Shown here one piece after another: positions 1 to 8,394 of a DNA stretch of 64,000 nucleotides (position 1 is the first letter of the stretch; every line of letters starts with the position of its first letter). This stretch comes from CAYXGZ01 sp964464755. GTDB lineage: Bacteria; Planctomycetota; MHYJ01; JACPRB01. A program made the translations under genes and the position numbers. The DNA lies in the NCBI GenBank assembly GCA_964464755.1, contig CAYXGZ010000011.1, positions 1 through 64,000 of the forward strand. The letters are read 5' to 3'. Below the pieces are notes generated by a model, which was given only the letters and a program-made list of their open reading frames with translations, had not been told where the DNA came from and did no database searches.

Positions 1-278
1 TCCGTCGAGAAGTGCGGGTGCGCGTTCATCTCGGTCACGCCGCCGTGGGTCGCCCAGCGGGTGTGGCCGATGCCGAGGCGGCCCTTCAGCGGGCGCTTCT
101 CGAGCCGCCGCTCCAGGGCCTCGAGCTTGCCCGGGCACTTCTCCCAGGCGAAGGTCCCGTCGTCCTTGAGCACGACGACGCCCGAGGAGTCGTAGCCCCG
201 GTACTCGAGGCGGCGCAGGCCCTCGATGACGTGGGGCAGCGCGTCCCGGCCCCCGACGAACCCCATGATTCCGCACAT
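1..278 (-). CDS. glmS: Glutamine--fructose-6-phosphate aminotransferase, N-terminal part (runs off the window)
   Basis: Translating the minus strand from the ATG at 278 gives MCGIMGFVGG, the class II glutamine amidotransferase N-terminus in which Cys2 becomes the catalytic N-terminal nucleophile. It continues through RRLEYRGYDSSG, GIGHTRWATHGG and NAHPH, all hallmark GlmS glutaminase motifs. GlmS makes glucosamine-6-phosphate from fructose-6-phosphate and glutamine, the first step of UDP-GlcNAc synthesis. Only about 92 codons are inside the window; the isomerase domains lie beyond base 1. The gene reads away from the rpsA terminator, so it needs its own promoter, near 279-320. Confidence 0.93.
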   Translation of the reverse strand, partial: MCGIMGFVGGRDALPHVIEGLRRLEYRGYDSSGVVVLKDDGTFAWEKCPGKLEALERRLEKRPLKGRLGIGHTRWATHGGVTEMNAHPHFST

Positions 279-320
279 GAAGAGCGGCGGATTGTAGCAC
301 GGGCCCCGAAGCCGTCGGGG

Positions 321-355
321 AAAAACGAAGCCCCCGGCGCGGGGCGCCGGGGGCT
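321..355 (-). terminator. Rho-independent terminator of the cmk-plsC-rpsA cluster
   Basis: A perfect 12-bp inverted repeat (329-340 with 344-355, 3-nt loop) is followed on the minus strand by TTCGTTTTT (321-329 reversed). It lies 20 bp after the rpsA stop codon, where a leftward transcript should end, and just upstream of glmS. Confidence 0.85.
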
Positions 356-374
356 CCGGGGAACGCGGGGACCG

Positions 375-2087
375 TTACGCCGTGGGCGGGGCCGGGGGAG
401 CGGCGGGCGCGGCCGGGGCGGCGGGGGCGGCCGGCGGCTCGACCCGCGGGGCGCGCTCCAGCACCTTCGACAGCGACAGGCCGATCTTGCCCTCGTTGGG
501 CTCCAGCTTGACGACCTTCACCTCGACGACGTCGCCCTGGCCCAGGCCCTGCTGCTCGACGTCCTTGTCCACCTTCGAGATGTGCAGCAGGCCCTCCAGG
601 TCCTTCTCGAGCTCGACGAAGGCCCCGAAGCTCACGAGCTTCGTGATCTTGCCCTTCACCGAGTTGCCGACGCGGTAGCGCTCGGGGATCGAGCCCTCCC
701 ACGGGTTCGGCGTGAGCTGCTTCAGGCCCAGCGCGATGCGCTTCTTGTCCTTGTCGACGGTCAGGACGACCACCTCGACCGCGTCGCCCTTCTTGACGAC
801 CTCGTTCGGGTGCACGACCTTCTTCGTCCAGGACATGTCGTTGATGTGGAGCAGGCCGTCCACGCCGTCCTCGAGCTCCACGAACGCGCCGTAGCTCGTC
901 GTGTTGCGGACCTTGCCGGTGACCCGCTGGTAGGCCTTGTACTTCTCCTCGACCTGGTCCCAGGGGTTCGCCTCGGTCTGCTTCAGGCCCAGCGACAGCT
1001 CCTGCTTGTCGATGTCGATCGCGAGGATCGCCACCTCGACGTCCTGCCCGTTCTGCAGGATCTCGCTCGGGTGGTTGATGCGCTTGGTCCAGGACATCTC
1101 GCTGATGTGGACCAGGCCCTCGACGCCGTTCTGGATCTCGACGAACGCGCCGTAGGGCATCAGGTTCGTGACCTTGCCCTTCACGCGCTGGCCGACCTGC
1201 AGGCCCGAGATGATCCCCTCCCACGGGTTCTTCTGGAGCTGCTTGAGGCCGAGCGCGATGCGCTCGCTCATCGGGTCGATCTTCAGGATCTTCACCTTGA
1301 CCTGCTGGTCGAGCCGGACCACCTCGCTGGGATGGTTCACGCGGCCCCAGGACATGTCCGTGATGTGCAGCAGGCCGTCGATGCCGCCCAGATCGATGAA
1401 CGCGCCGAAGTCGGCGATGTTCTTGACGACGCCGTCGCGGACGTCGCCCTCCTTGAGGTCCTGGAGCAGCTTCGTCTTCTGCTCGGCGCGCTGCTCCTCG
1501 AGCAGGCGGCGGCGCGAGACGATGATGTTCATCCGCTTCTCGTCGATCTTCAGGATCTTGCACTCGATGATCTTGCCGAGGAACTCGCCGATGTCCTCGA
1601 CCCGGCGCACGTCCACCTGGGAGGCGGGGAGGAAGACCGGCACGCCCACGTCGACGAGCAGGCCGCCCTTGATCTTCCGGATCACCTTGCCCTGGATGAC
1701 GTCGCCTTCCTTGTTCTGCGTGATGATCCGCTCCCAGCCGCGGATCTTGTCCGCCTTCTGCTTGGACAGCGCGATCACGCCCGACTCGTCCTCGATCGTC
1801 TCGAGGAAGACCTCGATCTCGGCGCCGGCCTCGATCTTGTCGCTCAGCAGGAAGTCCGTCTTGGGCACGACGCCCTCGGACTTGTACCCGATGTCGACGA
1901 GCACGTCGTCCCCGACCACGTTGAGCACGCGGCCGCGGATGATCGTGTCGACCGTGAAGTTCTTGACCGAGTCCTCGTAGTGCCGGGTGATCTCGGGATC
2001 GGCCTGGCCCTGGAAGACGGCCTTCATCTGCGCCTCGGCCTGGTCGTCGGCGAGGCCCAGCTCGTGCACCAGCTTTCGATTCGACAT
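375..2087 (-). CDS. rpsA: 30S ribosomal protein S1
   Basis: The 570-residue protein carries six consecutive S1/OB-fold RNA-binding repeats, at roughly residues 46-112, 130-195, 213-281, 298-366, 385-455 and 472-540. Repeats 3-6 show the typical GAFVEL...EGLLHIS signature and are followed by the DMSW or EMSW turn. S1 binds mRNA on the small subunit and helps unfold and place it for initiation. The C-terminus ends in a low-complexity Ala/Pro tail. The ATG at 2087 is preceded by a purine-rich AGGAAGGATAGGA. It is the last gene of a cmk-plsC-rpsA cluster, an arrangement common in bacteria. Confidence 0.97.
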   Translation of the reverse strand: MSNRKLVHELGLADDQAEAQMKAVFQGQADPEITRHYEDSVKNFTVDTIIRGRVLNVVGDDVLVDIGYKSEGVVPKTDFLLSDKIEAGAEIEVFLETIEDESGVIALSKQKADKIRGWERIITQNKEGDVIQGKVIRKIKGGLLVDVGVPVFLPASQVDVRRVEDIGEFLGKIIECKILKIDEKRMNIIVSRRRLLEEQRAEQKTKLLQDLKEGDVRDGVVKNIADFGAFIDLGGIDGLLHITDMSWGRVNHPSEVVRLDQQVKVKILKIDPMSERIALGLKQLQKNPWEGIISGLQVGQRVKGKVTNLMPYGAFVEIQNGVEGLVHISEMSWTKRINHPSEILQNGQDVEVAILAIDIDKQELSLGLKQTEANPWDQVEEKYKAYQRVTGKVRNTTSYGAFVELEDGVDGLLHINDMSWTKKVVHPNEVVKKGDAVEVVVLTVDKDKKRIALGLKQLTPNPWEGSIPERYRVGNSVKGKITKLVSFGAFVELEKDLEGLLHISKVDKDVEQQGLGQGDVVEVKVVKLEPNEGKIGLSLSKVLERAPRVEPPAAPAAPAAPAAPPAPPTA

Positions 2088-2089
2088 TC

Positions 2090-2707
2090 CTATCCTTCCT
2101 CAGGGTCCGCGGACCGGCGCCGGGGCTCCAGGCCCCGCACCGCGTCCCGGAGCGTCGCGCCGAACTCGGCGTCGTCGCCCGACAGGCGGACCGGTTTACC
2201 GAAATAGACGTCCACGCGGCCCCACGGACGCGGCAGGAGCCGCTTCCGGGGCCACACCTCGTACGCGCCGCGGATCAGGACCGGAACAATGGGGACGTCG
2301 GCGCGCTCCGCGATCAAGCGGAGGCCGGCCTTCATCGGGCCGATCTCGCCGTCCCTCGTCCTGGTGCCCTCCGGAAAAACCAGGAGGGCCTCACCCCGCT
2401 TCAGCCGCACGATAGCGGACCTCACCCCCTTTACGTCGCCGCTGTTCCGTTCGATCGGGAAGGCGTTCAAGGCGACGATTAGGCGGCCGAGCAGCGGGAT
2501 CTCAAAGAGCGACCGCCGCGCCATGAAGGTCGTCTCCCGAGGGAGGCAGCCCCCGACGAACGGCGGATCCAACAGGCTCTGGTGGTTCGCCGCGAGGATC
2601 ACCCCGCCCGACTTCGGCACGTTCTCCGTCCCGTGCGATCTGACGCGCCAGACGAAGGTCCCGAAGAACCGGACGACGATCCACGCCGCGGCCCACACCG
2701 GTCTCAT
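2090..2707 (-). CDS. plsC: 1-acyl-sn-glycerol-3-phosphate acyltransferase (PlsC/LPLAT family)
   Basis: A 205-residue protein with the acyltransferase motif I NHQSLLD (HX4D, about residue 42), the FPIERN block and motif III FPEGTRTR (about residue 115), in the expected order and spacing. The first 20 residues are a hydrophobic membrane-association segment. The family acylates lysophosphatidic acid to phosphatidic acid at the cytoplasmic membrane. Its stop is 2 bp from the rpsA start, so the two are translationally linked, and it follows cmk by 64 bp. The C-terminal 20 residues are charged and have no assigned role. Confidence 0.93.
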   Translation of the reverse strand: MRPVWAAAWIVVRFFGTFVWRVRSHGTENVPKSGGVILAANHQSLLDPPFVGGCLPRETTFMARRSLFEIPLLGRLIVALNAFPIERNSGDVKGVRSAIVRLKRGEALLVFPEGTRTRDGEIGPMKAGLRLIAERADVPIVPVLIRGAYEVWPRKRLLPRPWGRVDVYFGKPVRLSGDDAEFGATLRDAVRGLEPRRRSADPEEG

Positions 2708-2771
2708 GGAAGCCCCTCGGCTTCCCGAGAAGGGCGGCCATGGTACCGACGCCCCTCCCGGGTTGCAAGCC

Positions 2772-3440
2772 TCACCGCCCCTCCCCCCGGACCCGCCGCA
2801 GCACCTCCGCCACCACCTCGTCCACCCCCATCCGCGACGTGTCGATCTCGATCGCGCCCTCGGGCTTCCGCAGCCCGCCGACCGGGCGCCGGCGGTCCCG
2901 CTCGTCCCGCTCCGCGATCCCCTTCAGCACCTCCGCGGGCTCCGCCTTCTCCCCCCGCTTCGCCAGCTCCTCCACCCGGCGCTTCGCGCGGACCTCGACC
3001 GAGGCGTCGAGGTAGAACTTGTACTCCGCGTCCGGGAAGACCACCGTCCCCTGGTCCCGCCCCTCGGTGACCAGCCCCCCGGCCTCGCCCTGCCGCCGCT
3101 GCGCGCGCACGAGCTCCGCCCGCACCTCCGGCGGATCCGCGAGGTACACCGACGCGGCCGTCACCCGCTCCGCCCGGATCTCCGCGCTGATGTCCCGCCC
3201 GTCGAGCAGCACGCGCCCCTCCGGCAGCTCGAGCCGCGAGCCCCGGATGATCTCGAGCAGCCGCGGGACGTCCCGGAGGTCGATCCCCAGGTCGAGGCCC
3301 TTCCACGTGTAGGCCCGGTACATCGCGCCCGTGTCGAGGAAGCGCAGGCCCAGCGCCGCGGCGACCCGGCGCGCCACCGTGGACTTCCCGGCCCCGGCCG
3401 GGCCGTCCAGCGTCACGATCGGCGGCCTCGGGGGCGTCAT
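2772..3440 (-). CDS. cmk: Cytidylate (CMP/dCMP) kinase
   Basis: The 222-residue protein begins MTPPRPPIVTLDGPAGAGKST, with a P-loop GPAGAGKST at about residues 12-20. It then shows LRFLDTGAMYRA and GLVTEGRDQGTVVFPDAEYKFYLDA, both diagnostic of CMP kinase, with lid-region RRVEELAKRG. It phosphorylates CMP and dCMP for nucleotide and CDP-lipid synthesis. The ATG at 3440 was preferred to the in-frame one at 3476 because it sits just before the conserved beta-strand. The catalytic motif reads GRDQGT where most relatives have GRDxGT, so it looks intact. Confidence 0.95.
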   Translation of the reverse strand: MTPPRPPIVTLDGPAGAGKSTVARRVAAALGLRFLDTGAMYRAYTWKGLDLGIDLRDVPRLLEIIRGSRLELPEGRVLLDGRDISAEIRAERVTAASVYLADPPEVRAELVRAQRRQGEAGGLVTEGRDQGTVVFPDAEYKFYLDASVEVRAKRRVEELAKRGEKAEPAEVLKGIAERDERDRRRPVGGLRKPEGAIEIDTSRMGVDEVVAEVLRRVRGEGR

Positions 3441-3502
3441 GGGGCGGCGATTGTACGGCCGCTCCCCCCTCGACACAAGCCGCCGGGACGGGCCGCTTTA
3501 CC

Positions 3503-3551
3503 TTGACCGCCTCGGGGTCGGTGGCTATCTATAGGCCACCCAACGGAGGAA
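3503..3551 (+). promoter_or_regulatory. Candidate sigma-70-like promoter and strong RBS for the P5C dehydrogenase gene
   Basis: TTGACC (3503-3508) and TATCTA (3526-3531) are separated by 17 bp; the -35 match is good and the -10 match is weak. The -10 region lies in a near-palindrome GTGGCTAT/ATAGGCCAC (3521-3539). A clear Shine-Dalgarno GGAGGAA lies at about 3545-3551, just before the ATG at 3558. The promoter is an inference by eye; the ribosome binding site is firm. Confidence 0.4.
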
Positions 3552-3557
3552 TTTTCC

Positions 3558-5189
3558 ATGGTTTCAGAGTTCAAGAACGAGCCGCTGCTCGATTTCTCCA
3601 AGCCGGACACCCGCCGCTCCATGGAAGCGGCCCTCGCGGGCGTCGAGCGCGAAGCCGGCCGTGAACTCCCCGTCATCATCAACGGCGAGCGCCTCAAGAC
3701 GAAGAACACCGTCCAGTCCGTCAACCCCTGCAACCCCAAGCAGGTCCTCGCGACCGCGCACCGCGCCGACAAGGCCCTCGCCCAGCGCGCCCTCGAGACC
3801 GCGACCCGCGCCTTCGAGACCTGGCGCAAGGTCCCCGCCGAGAAGCGCGCCGAGGTCCTCTTCAAGGCCGCCGAGGGCATGCGCCGCCGTCGCTACGAGC
3901 TCGACGCGACCCTCGTCCTCGAGGTCTCCAAGTCCTGGCGCGAGGCCGACGGCGACACGGCCGAGGCCATCGACTTCCTCGAGTTCTACGGCCGCGAGAT
4001 GCTCCGCTACGCCGCCGACCACCCGCTGACCAAGATGCCCGGCGAGCGCAACCGCCTCGAGTACATCCCGCTCGGCGCCGGCGTCGTGATCGCCCCCTGG
4101 AACTTCCCCAACGCGATCCTCTGCGGCATGGCCGCCGCGGCCGTCGTCACCGGCAACACCGTCGTGATGAAGCCCGCGAGCACCGCGCCCCTGACCGGCT
4201 ACAAGGTCTTCGAGATCCTCACCTCCGCGGGCCTGCCCGACGGCGTCCTCAACTTCCTCCCCTGCCCCGGCGGCGAGGTCGGCGACTACCTCGTGGACTC
4301 CGCGCTCACCCGCTGGGTCGCGTTCACCGGCTCCAAGGACGTCGGCGTCCGCATCTACGAGCGCGCCGCCAAGGTCCAGCCCGGCCAGAAGTGGCTCAAG
4401 CGCGTCGTCGCCGAGATGGGCGGCAAGGACGCGATCATCGTCGACGACGAGGCCGACCTCGAGGCCGCCGCGCAGGGCGCCGTGGACGCCGCCTACGGCT
4501 TCCAGGGCCAGAAGTGCTCCGCCTGCTCGCGCCTCATCGTCACCGCGAAGAACTACGACAAGGTCCTCGACCTCGTCGTGAAGAAGACCAAGGCCCTCAA
4601 GACCGGCGACGTGCGCAACCCCGACAACTCCGTCGGCTCCGTCATCGACGCCTCGGCCTACAAGAAGATCCTCCAGTTCATCGACATCGGCCGGAAGGAG
4701 GGCAAGGTCGTCGCCGGCGGAGGCCCCGCCAAGGACGCCGGCCCCGGCTGGTTCATCCAGCCCACCGTCATCGCCAACGTCTCCCCCAAGGCCCGCATCG
4801 CCCAGGAGGAGATCTTCGGCCCCGTCCTCGCCGTCATCAAGGCCAAGGACTTCGACGACGCCCTGCGCATCGCCAACGACTCCGAGTTCGGCCTCACCGG
4901 CGCGGTCTACTCCGAGAAGAAGGACCACGTCGAGCGCGCCGAGCGCGAGTTCATGGCCGGCAACCTCTACATCAACCGCAAGTGCACCGGCGCCATGGTC
5001 GGCGTGCACCCCTTCGGCGGCTTCAACATGAGCGGGACGGACTCCAAGGCCGGCGGCCGCGACTACCTGCTGCTCTTCCTCCAGGGCAAGACGATCAGCC
5101 ACCGCGTCGCCCAGGAGCTGCCGCCGCCCCCGCGCACGTTCCAGCCCGGCCTGCGCCGGCCGATGCCCGCCCGCTCGGGCAAGAAGTAG
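3558..5189 (+). CDS. pruA: L-glutamate gamma-semialdehyde (1-pyrroline-5-carboxylate) dehydrogenase
   Basis: A 543-residue NAD-dependent aldehyde dehydrogenase. The Rossmann segment APWNFPNAI, the general-base region VVAEMGGKDAI and the catalytic-cysteine segment GFQGQKCSACSR are the forms typical of P5C dehydrogenase (RocA/PruA group), not of betaine or succinate-semialdehyde dehydrogenases. EEIFGPVL and HPFGGFNMSGTDSKAGG follow near the C-terminus. It oxidises glutamate semialdehyde to glutamate, the second step of proline breakdown. No proline dehydrogenase is adjacent, so PutA is presumably split and encoded elsewhere. The C-terminal tail of about 25 residues (PPPP-rich) goes beyond the usual family end. 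Confidence 0.93.
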   Translation: MVSEFKNEPLLDFSKPDTRRSMEAALAGVEREAGRELPVIINGERLKTKNTVQSVNPCNPKQVLATAHRADKALAQRALETATRAFETWRKVPAEKRAEVLFKAAEGMRRRRYELDATLVLEVSKSWREADGDTAEAIDFLEFYGREMLRYAADHPLTKMPGERNRLEYIPLGAGVVIAPWNFPNAILCGMAAAAVVTGNTVVMKPASTAPLTGYKVFEILTSAGLPDGVLNFLPCPGGEVGDYLVDSALTRWVAFTGSKDVGVRIYERAAKVQPGQKWLKRVVAEMGGKDAIIVDDEADLEAAAQGAVDAAYGFQGQKCSACSRLIVTAKNYDKVLDLVVKKTKALKTGDVRNPDNSVGSVIDASAYKKILQFIDIGRKEGKVVAGGGPAKDAGPGWFIQPTVIANVSPKARIAQEEIFGPVLAVIKAKDFDDALRIANDSEFGLTGAVYSEKKDHVERAEREFMAGNLYINRKCTGAMVGVHPFGGFNMSGTDSKAGGRDYLLLFLQGKTISHRVAQELPPPPRTFQPGLRRPMPARSGKK

Positions 5190-5197
5190 CCGGGACG

Positions 5198-6427
5198 ATG
5201 GCCGGACGGCCCTTCCCCTGGTCCGTGTCCTTCCCGGGCGCGGACGGGCGGGCCCGCGTCTCCGCCGGCGACGACCCCGCCCGGGTCCTGCTCGCCCGCG
5301 GATCCCGGGTCGAGCTCTGGAGCGGCGACCGCGTCGAGCGCTCCACCGGCAACCCCTTCGACGCCGTCCGCTCGCTCCTCGCCGGCCTGGCCCGCGACGC
5401 CGCCGCCGTCGGCTGGTTCGGCTACGACCTCGGCCGCCACCTCGAGCGCCTCCCCTCGCGCGCCGCCGACGACCGCGGCTTCCCCGACCTCTTCCTCGCC
5501 GTCGCCGACCCCTCGGGCCCCCGCGCCGTCTCCCCGGCGACCTACGCGCGCGAGTTCTTCCTGCCGCCGCCCGGGGGACCGGAGGGCTCCACGTTCGACC
5601 GCGCCGCCTACCTCGCCGCCGTCCGACGCGCGATCGACCACGTCGAGGCCGGCGAAATCTACCAGGTCAACCTCTCGCAGCGCTTCCACGCGCGCCGCGA
5701 CCTCGACGCCGCGGAGATCCAGCGCCGCCTCGAGGCCGCCTCGCCCTCGCCGTACTCCATGCGCTTCGAGTGCGGCAACCGCGCCGTCGTCAGCTCCTCG
5801 CCCGAGCTCTTCCTCCGCGTGGAGGGCCGGCGCGTCGTCACCCGCCCCATCAAGGGCACGCGCCGCCGCGGCCGCGACGCCGCCGAGGACGCCGCCCTCG
5901 CCGCCGAGCTGCTCGCGAGCCCGAAGGACGACGCCGAGCTCGCCATGATCATCGACCTCGAGCGCAACGACCTCGGCCGGGTCTGCGAGACCGGCTCGAT
6001 CCGCGTCGCCGAGCCCAAGGTCCTCGAGTCCCATCCCACGGTGCACCACCTCGTCGCCACCGTGGAGGGCCGGCTGCGGCCGGGCGTCGGCCCCGTCGAC
6101 CTGCTGGCCGCCACCTTCCCCGGCGGCTCGATCACCGGCGCCCCGAAGATCCGCGCGATGCAGGTCATCGACGAGCTCGAGCCCACGCGGCGTGGCGCGT
6201 ACACCGGCGCGCTCGGGCGCATCTCCGGCGACGGCACGGTCGAGCTCGCGGTCGGCATCCGCCTCGTCGAGAAGCACGGCCCCGACCTCTGGTTCCAGGC
6301 CGGCGGCGGGATCGTCGCGGACAGCGACCCGGCCCGCGAGTACGAGGAGACGCTCGTGAAGGCCGCGGCGATCGCGCGCGCCCTCGAGGTGACCCTGCCC
6401 GACGCGGCGGGTATAACACCCGCATGA
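5198..6427 (+). CDS. pabB: Aminodeoxychorismate synthase component I / anthranilate synthase component I family
   Basis: The 409-residue protein belongs to the chorismate-binding family. It shows VEAGEIYQVNLSQRF, SSSPELFLRVEGRRVVTRPIKGT, DDAELAMIIDLERNDLGRVC, HLVATVEGRL and PGGSITGAPKIRAM in order. The PIKGT segment and the pairing with a PabC-type aminotransferase favour PabB (4-amino-4-deoxychorismate for folate) over TrpE. It is shorter than E. coli PabB because the N-terminal region is reduced. The start at 5198 is the first ATG after the upstream stop (9 bp gap), although its RBS is weak. It overlaps the next gene by 4 bp (ATGA). Confidence 0.88.
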   Translation: MAGRPFPWSVSFPGADGRARVSAGDDPARVLLARGSRVELWSGDRVERSTGNPFDAVRSLLAGLARDAAAVGWFGYDLGRHLERLPSRAADDRGFPDLFLAVADPSGPRAVSPATYAREFFLPPPGGPEGSTFDRAAYLAAVRRAIDHVEAGEIYQVNLSQRFHARRDLDAAEIQRRLEAASPSPYSMRFECGNRAVVSSSPELFLRVEGRRVVTRPIKGTRRRGRDAAEDAALAAELLASPKDDAELAMIIDLERNDLGRVCETGSIRVAEPKVLESHPTVHHLVATVEGRLRPGVGPVDLLAATFPGGSITGAPKIRAMQVIDELEPTRRGAYTGALGRISGDGTVELAVGIRLVEKHGPDLWFQAGGGIVADSDPAREYEETLVKAAAIARALEVTLPDAAGITPA

Positions 6428-7260
6428 ACGGGCCCCTCTGGTTCAACGGCCGCGTCGTCGACGCCCGGCGCGCCCTCGTCCCGATCCTCGACCGCGCCGC
6501 GCAGCACGGCCTCGGCCTCTTCGAGGTCACCCGCGGCTACTCGGGCGTCCCCTTCCGCCTCGACCGCCACCTCGACCGCATGCGCGCCTCCGCGAAGCGC
6601 TTCGGACTCCCCGTCCCCTTCCGCGACGCCGAGACCGACCGCGCGGTCCGGTCGCTGCTCCGCCGGTGCCGCATCGACGACGCCTCCGTGCGCCTCGTGG
6701 TCACCGGCGGCGCGCCCGGCGTCCGGCCCTCCGCGATGATCCAGGTCTCGCCCCGGCCCCGCCTGCCCGCCGCGTGGTACCGCCGGGGCGCGGCCCTGCG
6801 CTGGGCGGAGTGGATCCGCGATCCGCGCGGGCCGCTGCACGGGCACAAGACCCTGAACTACCTGGAGAATCTCCTCGCGCGGGAGACCGCCCGGGTGGCC
6901 GGCTGCGCCGACTCGCTCTTCCTCGATCCCGCGGGCCGCGTCCTCGAGGGCACGCGGAGCAACGTCTTCGCCGTGCGCCGCGGAGTCCTGCTCACGCCCG
7001 CGCTCGGACCCATCCTGCCCGGGGTGACCCGCCAGGTCGTGCTCGAGGTCGCCCGCGAGCTGCGGATCCCCGTCCGCGAGCGCGCGATCTCCCGGCGCCA
7101 GCTCGAGGGAGCCGACGAGGTGTTCATCACGAGCTCGCTGGCCGAGGTCGTGCCGGTCGGGCGGGTCGGGAAACGCCGGATCGGGCGGGGCGGCGCCGGG
7201 GACTTGACGCGGGCCCTGGCGGACGGATTCCGGCGGGTCGTCGAGCGCGAGACGCGCTGA
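6424..7260 (+). CDS. pabC: Aminotransferase class IV, probable aminodeoxychorismate lyase
   Basis: A 278-residue PLP fold-type IV protein. LHGHKTLNYLENLLAR carries the PLP-binding lysine and EGTRSNVF the phosphate-binding segment; ITSSLAEVVPV is the conserved C-terminal strand. It begins in a 4-bp ATGA overlap with pabB, so the pair should be co-translated. That context supports 4-amino-4-deoxychorismate lyase (p-aminobenzoate synthesis). Branched-chain and D-amino-acid aminotransferases share the fold, so the exact substrate is inferred from the neighbour. It ends exactly where the convergent protease gene ends. Confidence 0.85.
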   Translation: MNGPLWFNGRVVDARRALVPILDRAAQHGLGLFEVTRGYSGVPFRLDRHLDRMRASAKRFGLPVPFRDAETDRAVRSLLRRCRIDDASVRLVVTGGAPGVRPSAMIQVSPRPRLPAAWYRRGAALRWAEWIRDPRGPLHGHKTLNYLENLLARETARVAGCADSLFLDPAGRVLEGTRSNVFAVRRGVLLTPALGPILPGVTRQVVLEVARELRIPVRERAISRRQLEGADEVFITSSLAEVVPVGRVGKRRIGRGGAGDLTRALADGFRRVVERETR

Positions 7261-8394
7261 TCACTCGCGCGGGCGACGGCCCCAGGCGTCGACGGGCGGC
7301 CGCTCGACGAGCGTGACCTCCGCCGTCGCGGGCTTCCGGTCGCGCACGAACGTCACCTGGACCTTGCGGCCCGGGTCGAGGTCCGAGATCCGGAAGAAGA
7401 GCTCGTGCTTGCTGCGCACCGGGCGCCCGTCGATCCCGGTGATCACGTCGAGCACCACGAGCGGCGCGGACGCGGCCGGCGTGTTCGGCTCGACGTGCGC
7501 GATGAGCACGCCCTTCCCGTCCGGCACGCCGAGCTCCGCCAGCAGGTCGGCGCTGTCCTTCACGCCCGCGAAGCGCCGGTGCCCGCCGACGAGGCTGCGC
7601 TCGACCGCCTTGGGGTTCAGGTCGACCGGCACGATGCCGAGGTAGCCGCGGCGCACCTTGCCGTCGCGGATCAGCCGCTCCTGCACCCATTTCACCAGGT
7701 TCGAGGCGATGGCGAGCCCGATCCCCTCGTTGCCCCGCGACGTGGAGACCATCGCGGCGTTGAGGCCGACGAGCTCGCCCTCGAGGTTCACGAGCGCGCC
7801 GCCGGAGTTGCCCGGGTTGATCTCCGCGTTGGTCTGCACGAAGTCCTCGAAGGGCTGGCCGAATTCCACGCGCCGGTGCTTCGCGCTCACGATCCCGTTC
7901 GTCACCGTGTGGTTGTAGCCGTAGGGGCTGCCGATCGCGAACACGAGGTCGCCCACGCGGACCTTGTCGGAATCGGCGAAGGCGATCGGGACGAGGGTCC
8001 GTCCGCCGGTCTCGATCTTCAGCACGGCCAGGTCGGACTCCGGATCGGCGCCGACGACCACCGCGGGCAGCTCGACGCCGTCCACGAAGCGGACCTGCAC
8101 GGACTTCACTTGCCGGACCACGTGGTTGTTGGTGACGACGTGCCCGTCCGCGGTCACGATGACGCCGCTGCCGACGTCCTCGCCGGAGGACTCGGCGTTG
8201 CCCTCGCGCTTGGTCGTGATGTGGACCACGGAGCGGGTGCCGATCTCCGCCGCGCGGTTGAAGGCCGACTGCAGGGCCTGGGCGGTCAGCGGGGCGACGG
8301 GCTGGGGCTCGAAGCGGCGGGCGAGGGCGGCCCCGCCGGCGGCGCCCAGGGCGAGCAGGACGACCAGGAGGACCCAGGCGCCGGCCCGGTTCAC
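7261..8394 (-). CDS. HtrA/DegP-like serine protease with PDZ domain (catalytically intact)
   Basis: A 377-residue exported protease. It has an N-terminal hydrophobic anchor (about residues 6-26), then a trypsin-like domain with His in VVTNNHVV, Asp in ESDLAVLKI and Ser in NPGNSGGAL, so the triad is complete. One PDZ domain follows (about residues 255-360; GYLGIVPVDL, DVITGIDGRPV). The family degrades or refolds damaged envelope proteins. The start is a GTG at 8394 overlapping the stop of the upstream gene (GTGA), so translation is coupled. It is the last gene of an ECF sigma/anti-sigma operon, which suggests an envelope-stress role like MucD/DegP. Confidence 0.92.
   Translation of the reverse strand: MNRAGAWVLLVVLLALGAAGGAALARRFEPQPVAPLTAQALQSAFNRAAEIGTRSVVHITTKREGNAESSGEDVGSGVIVTADGHVVTNNHVVRQVKSVQVRFVDGVELPAVVVGADPESDLAVLKIETGGRTLVPIAFADSDKVRVGDLVFAIGSPYGYNHTVTNGIVSAKHRRVEFGQPFEDFVQTNAEINPGNSGGALVNLEGELVGLNAAMVSTSRGNEGIGLAIASNLVKWVQERLIRDGKVRRGYLGIVPVDLNPKAVERSLVGGHRRFAGVKDSADLLAELGVPDGKGVLIAHVEPNTPAASAPLVVLDVITGIDGRPVRSKHELFFRISDLDPGRKVQVTFVRDRKPATAEVTLVERPPVDAWGRRPRE

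Noticed and set aside
12..2207. Very long open frame opposite rpsA and neighbouring genes
   Set aside because: It is antisense to rpsA and plsC, which have clear families, start sites and a terminator. Long opposite-strand frames are expected at this GC content because stop codons are rare.
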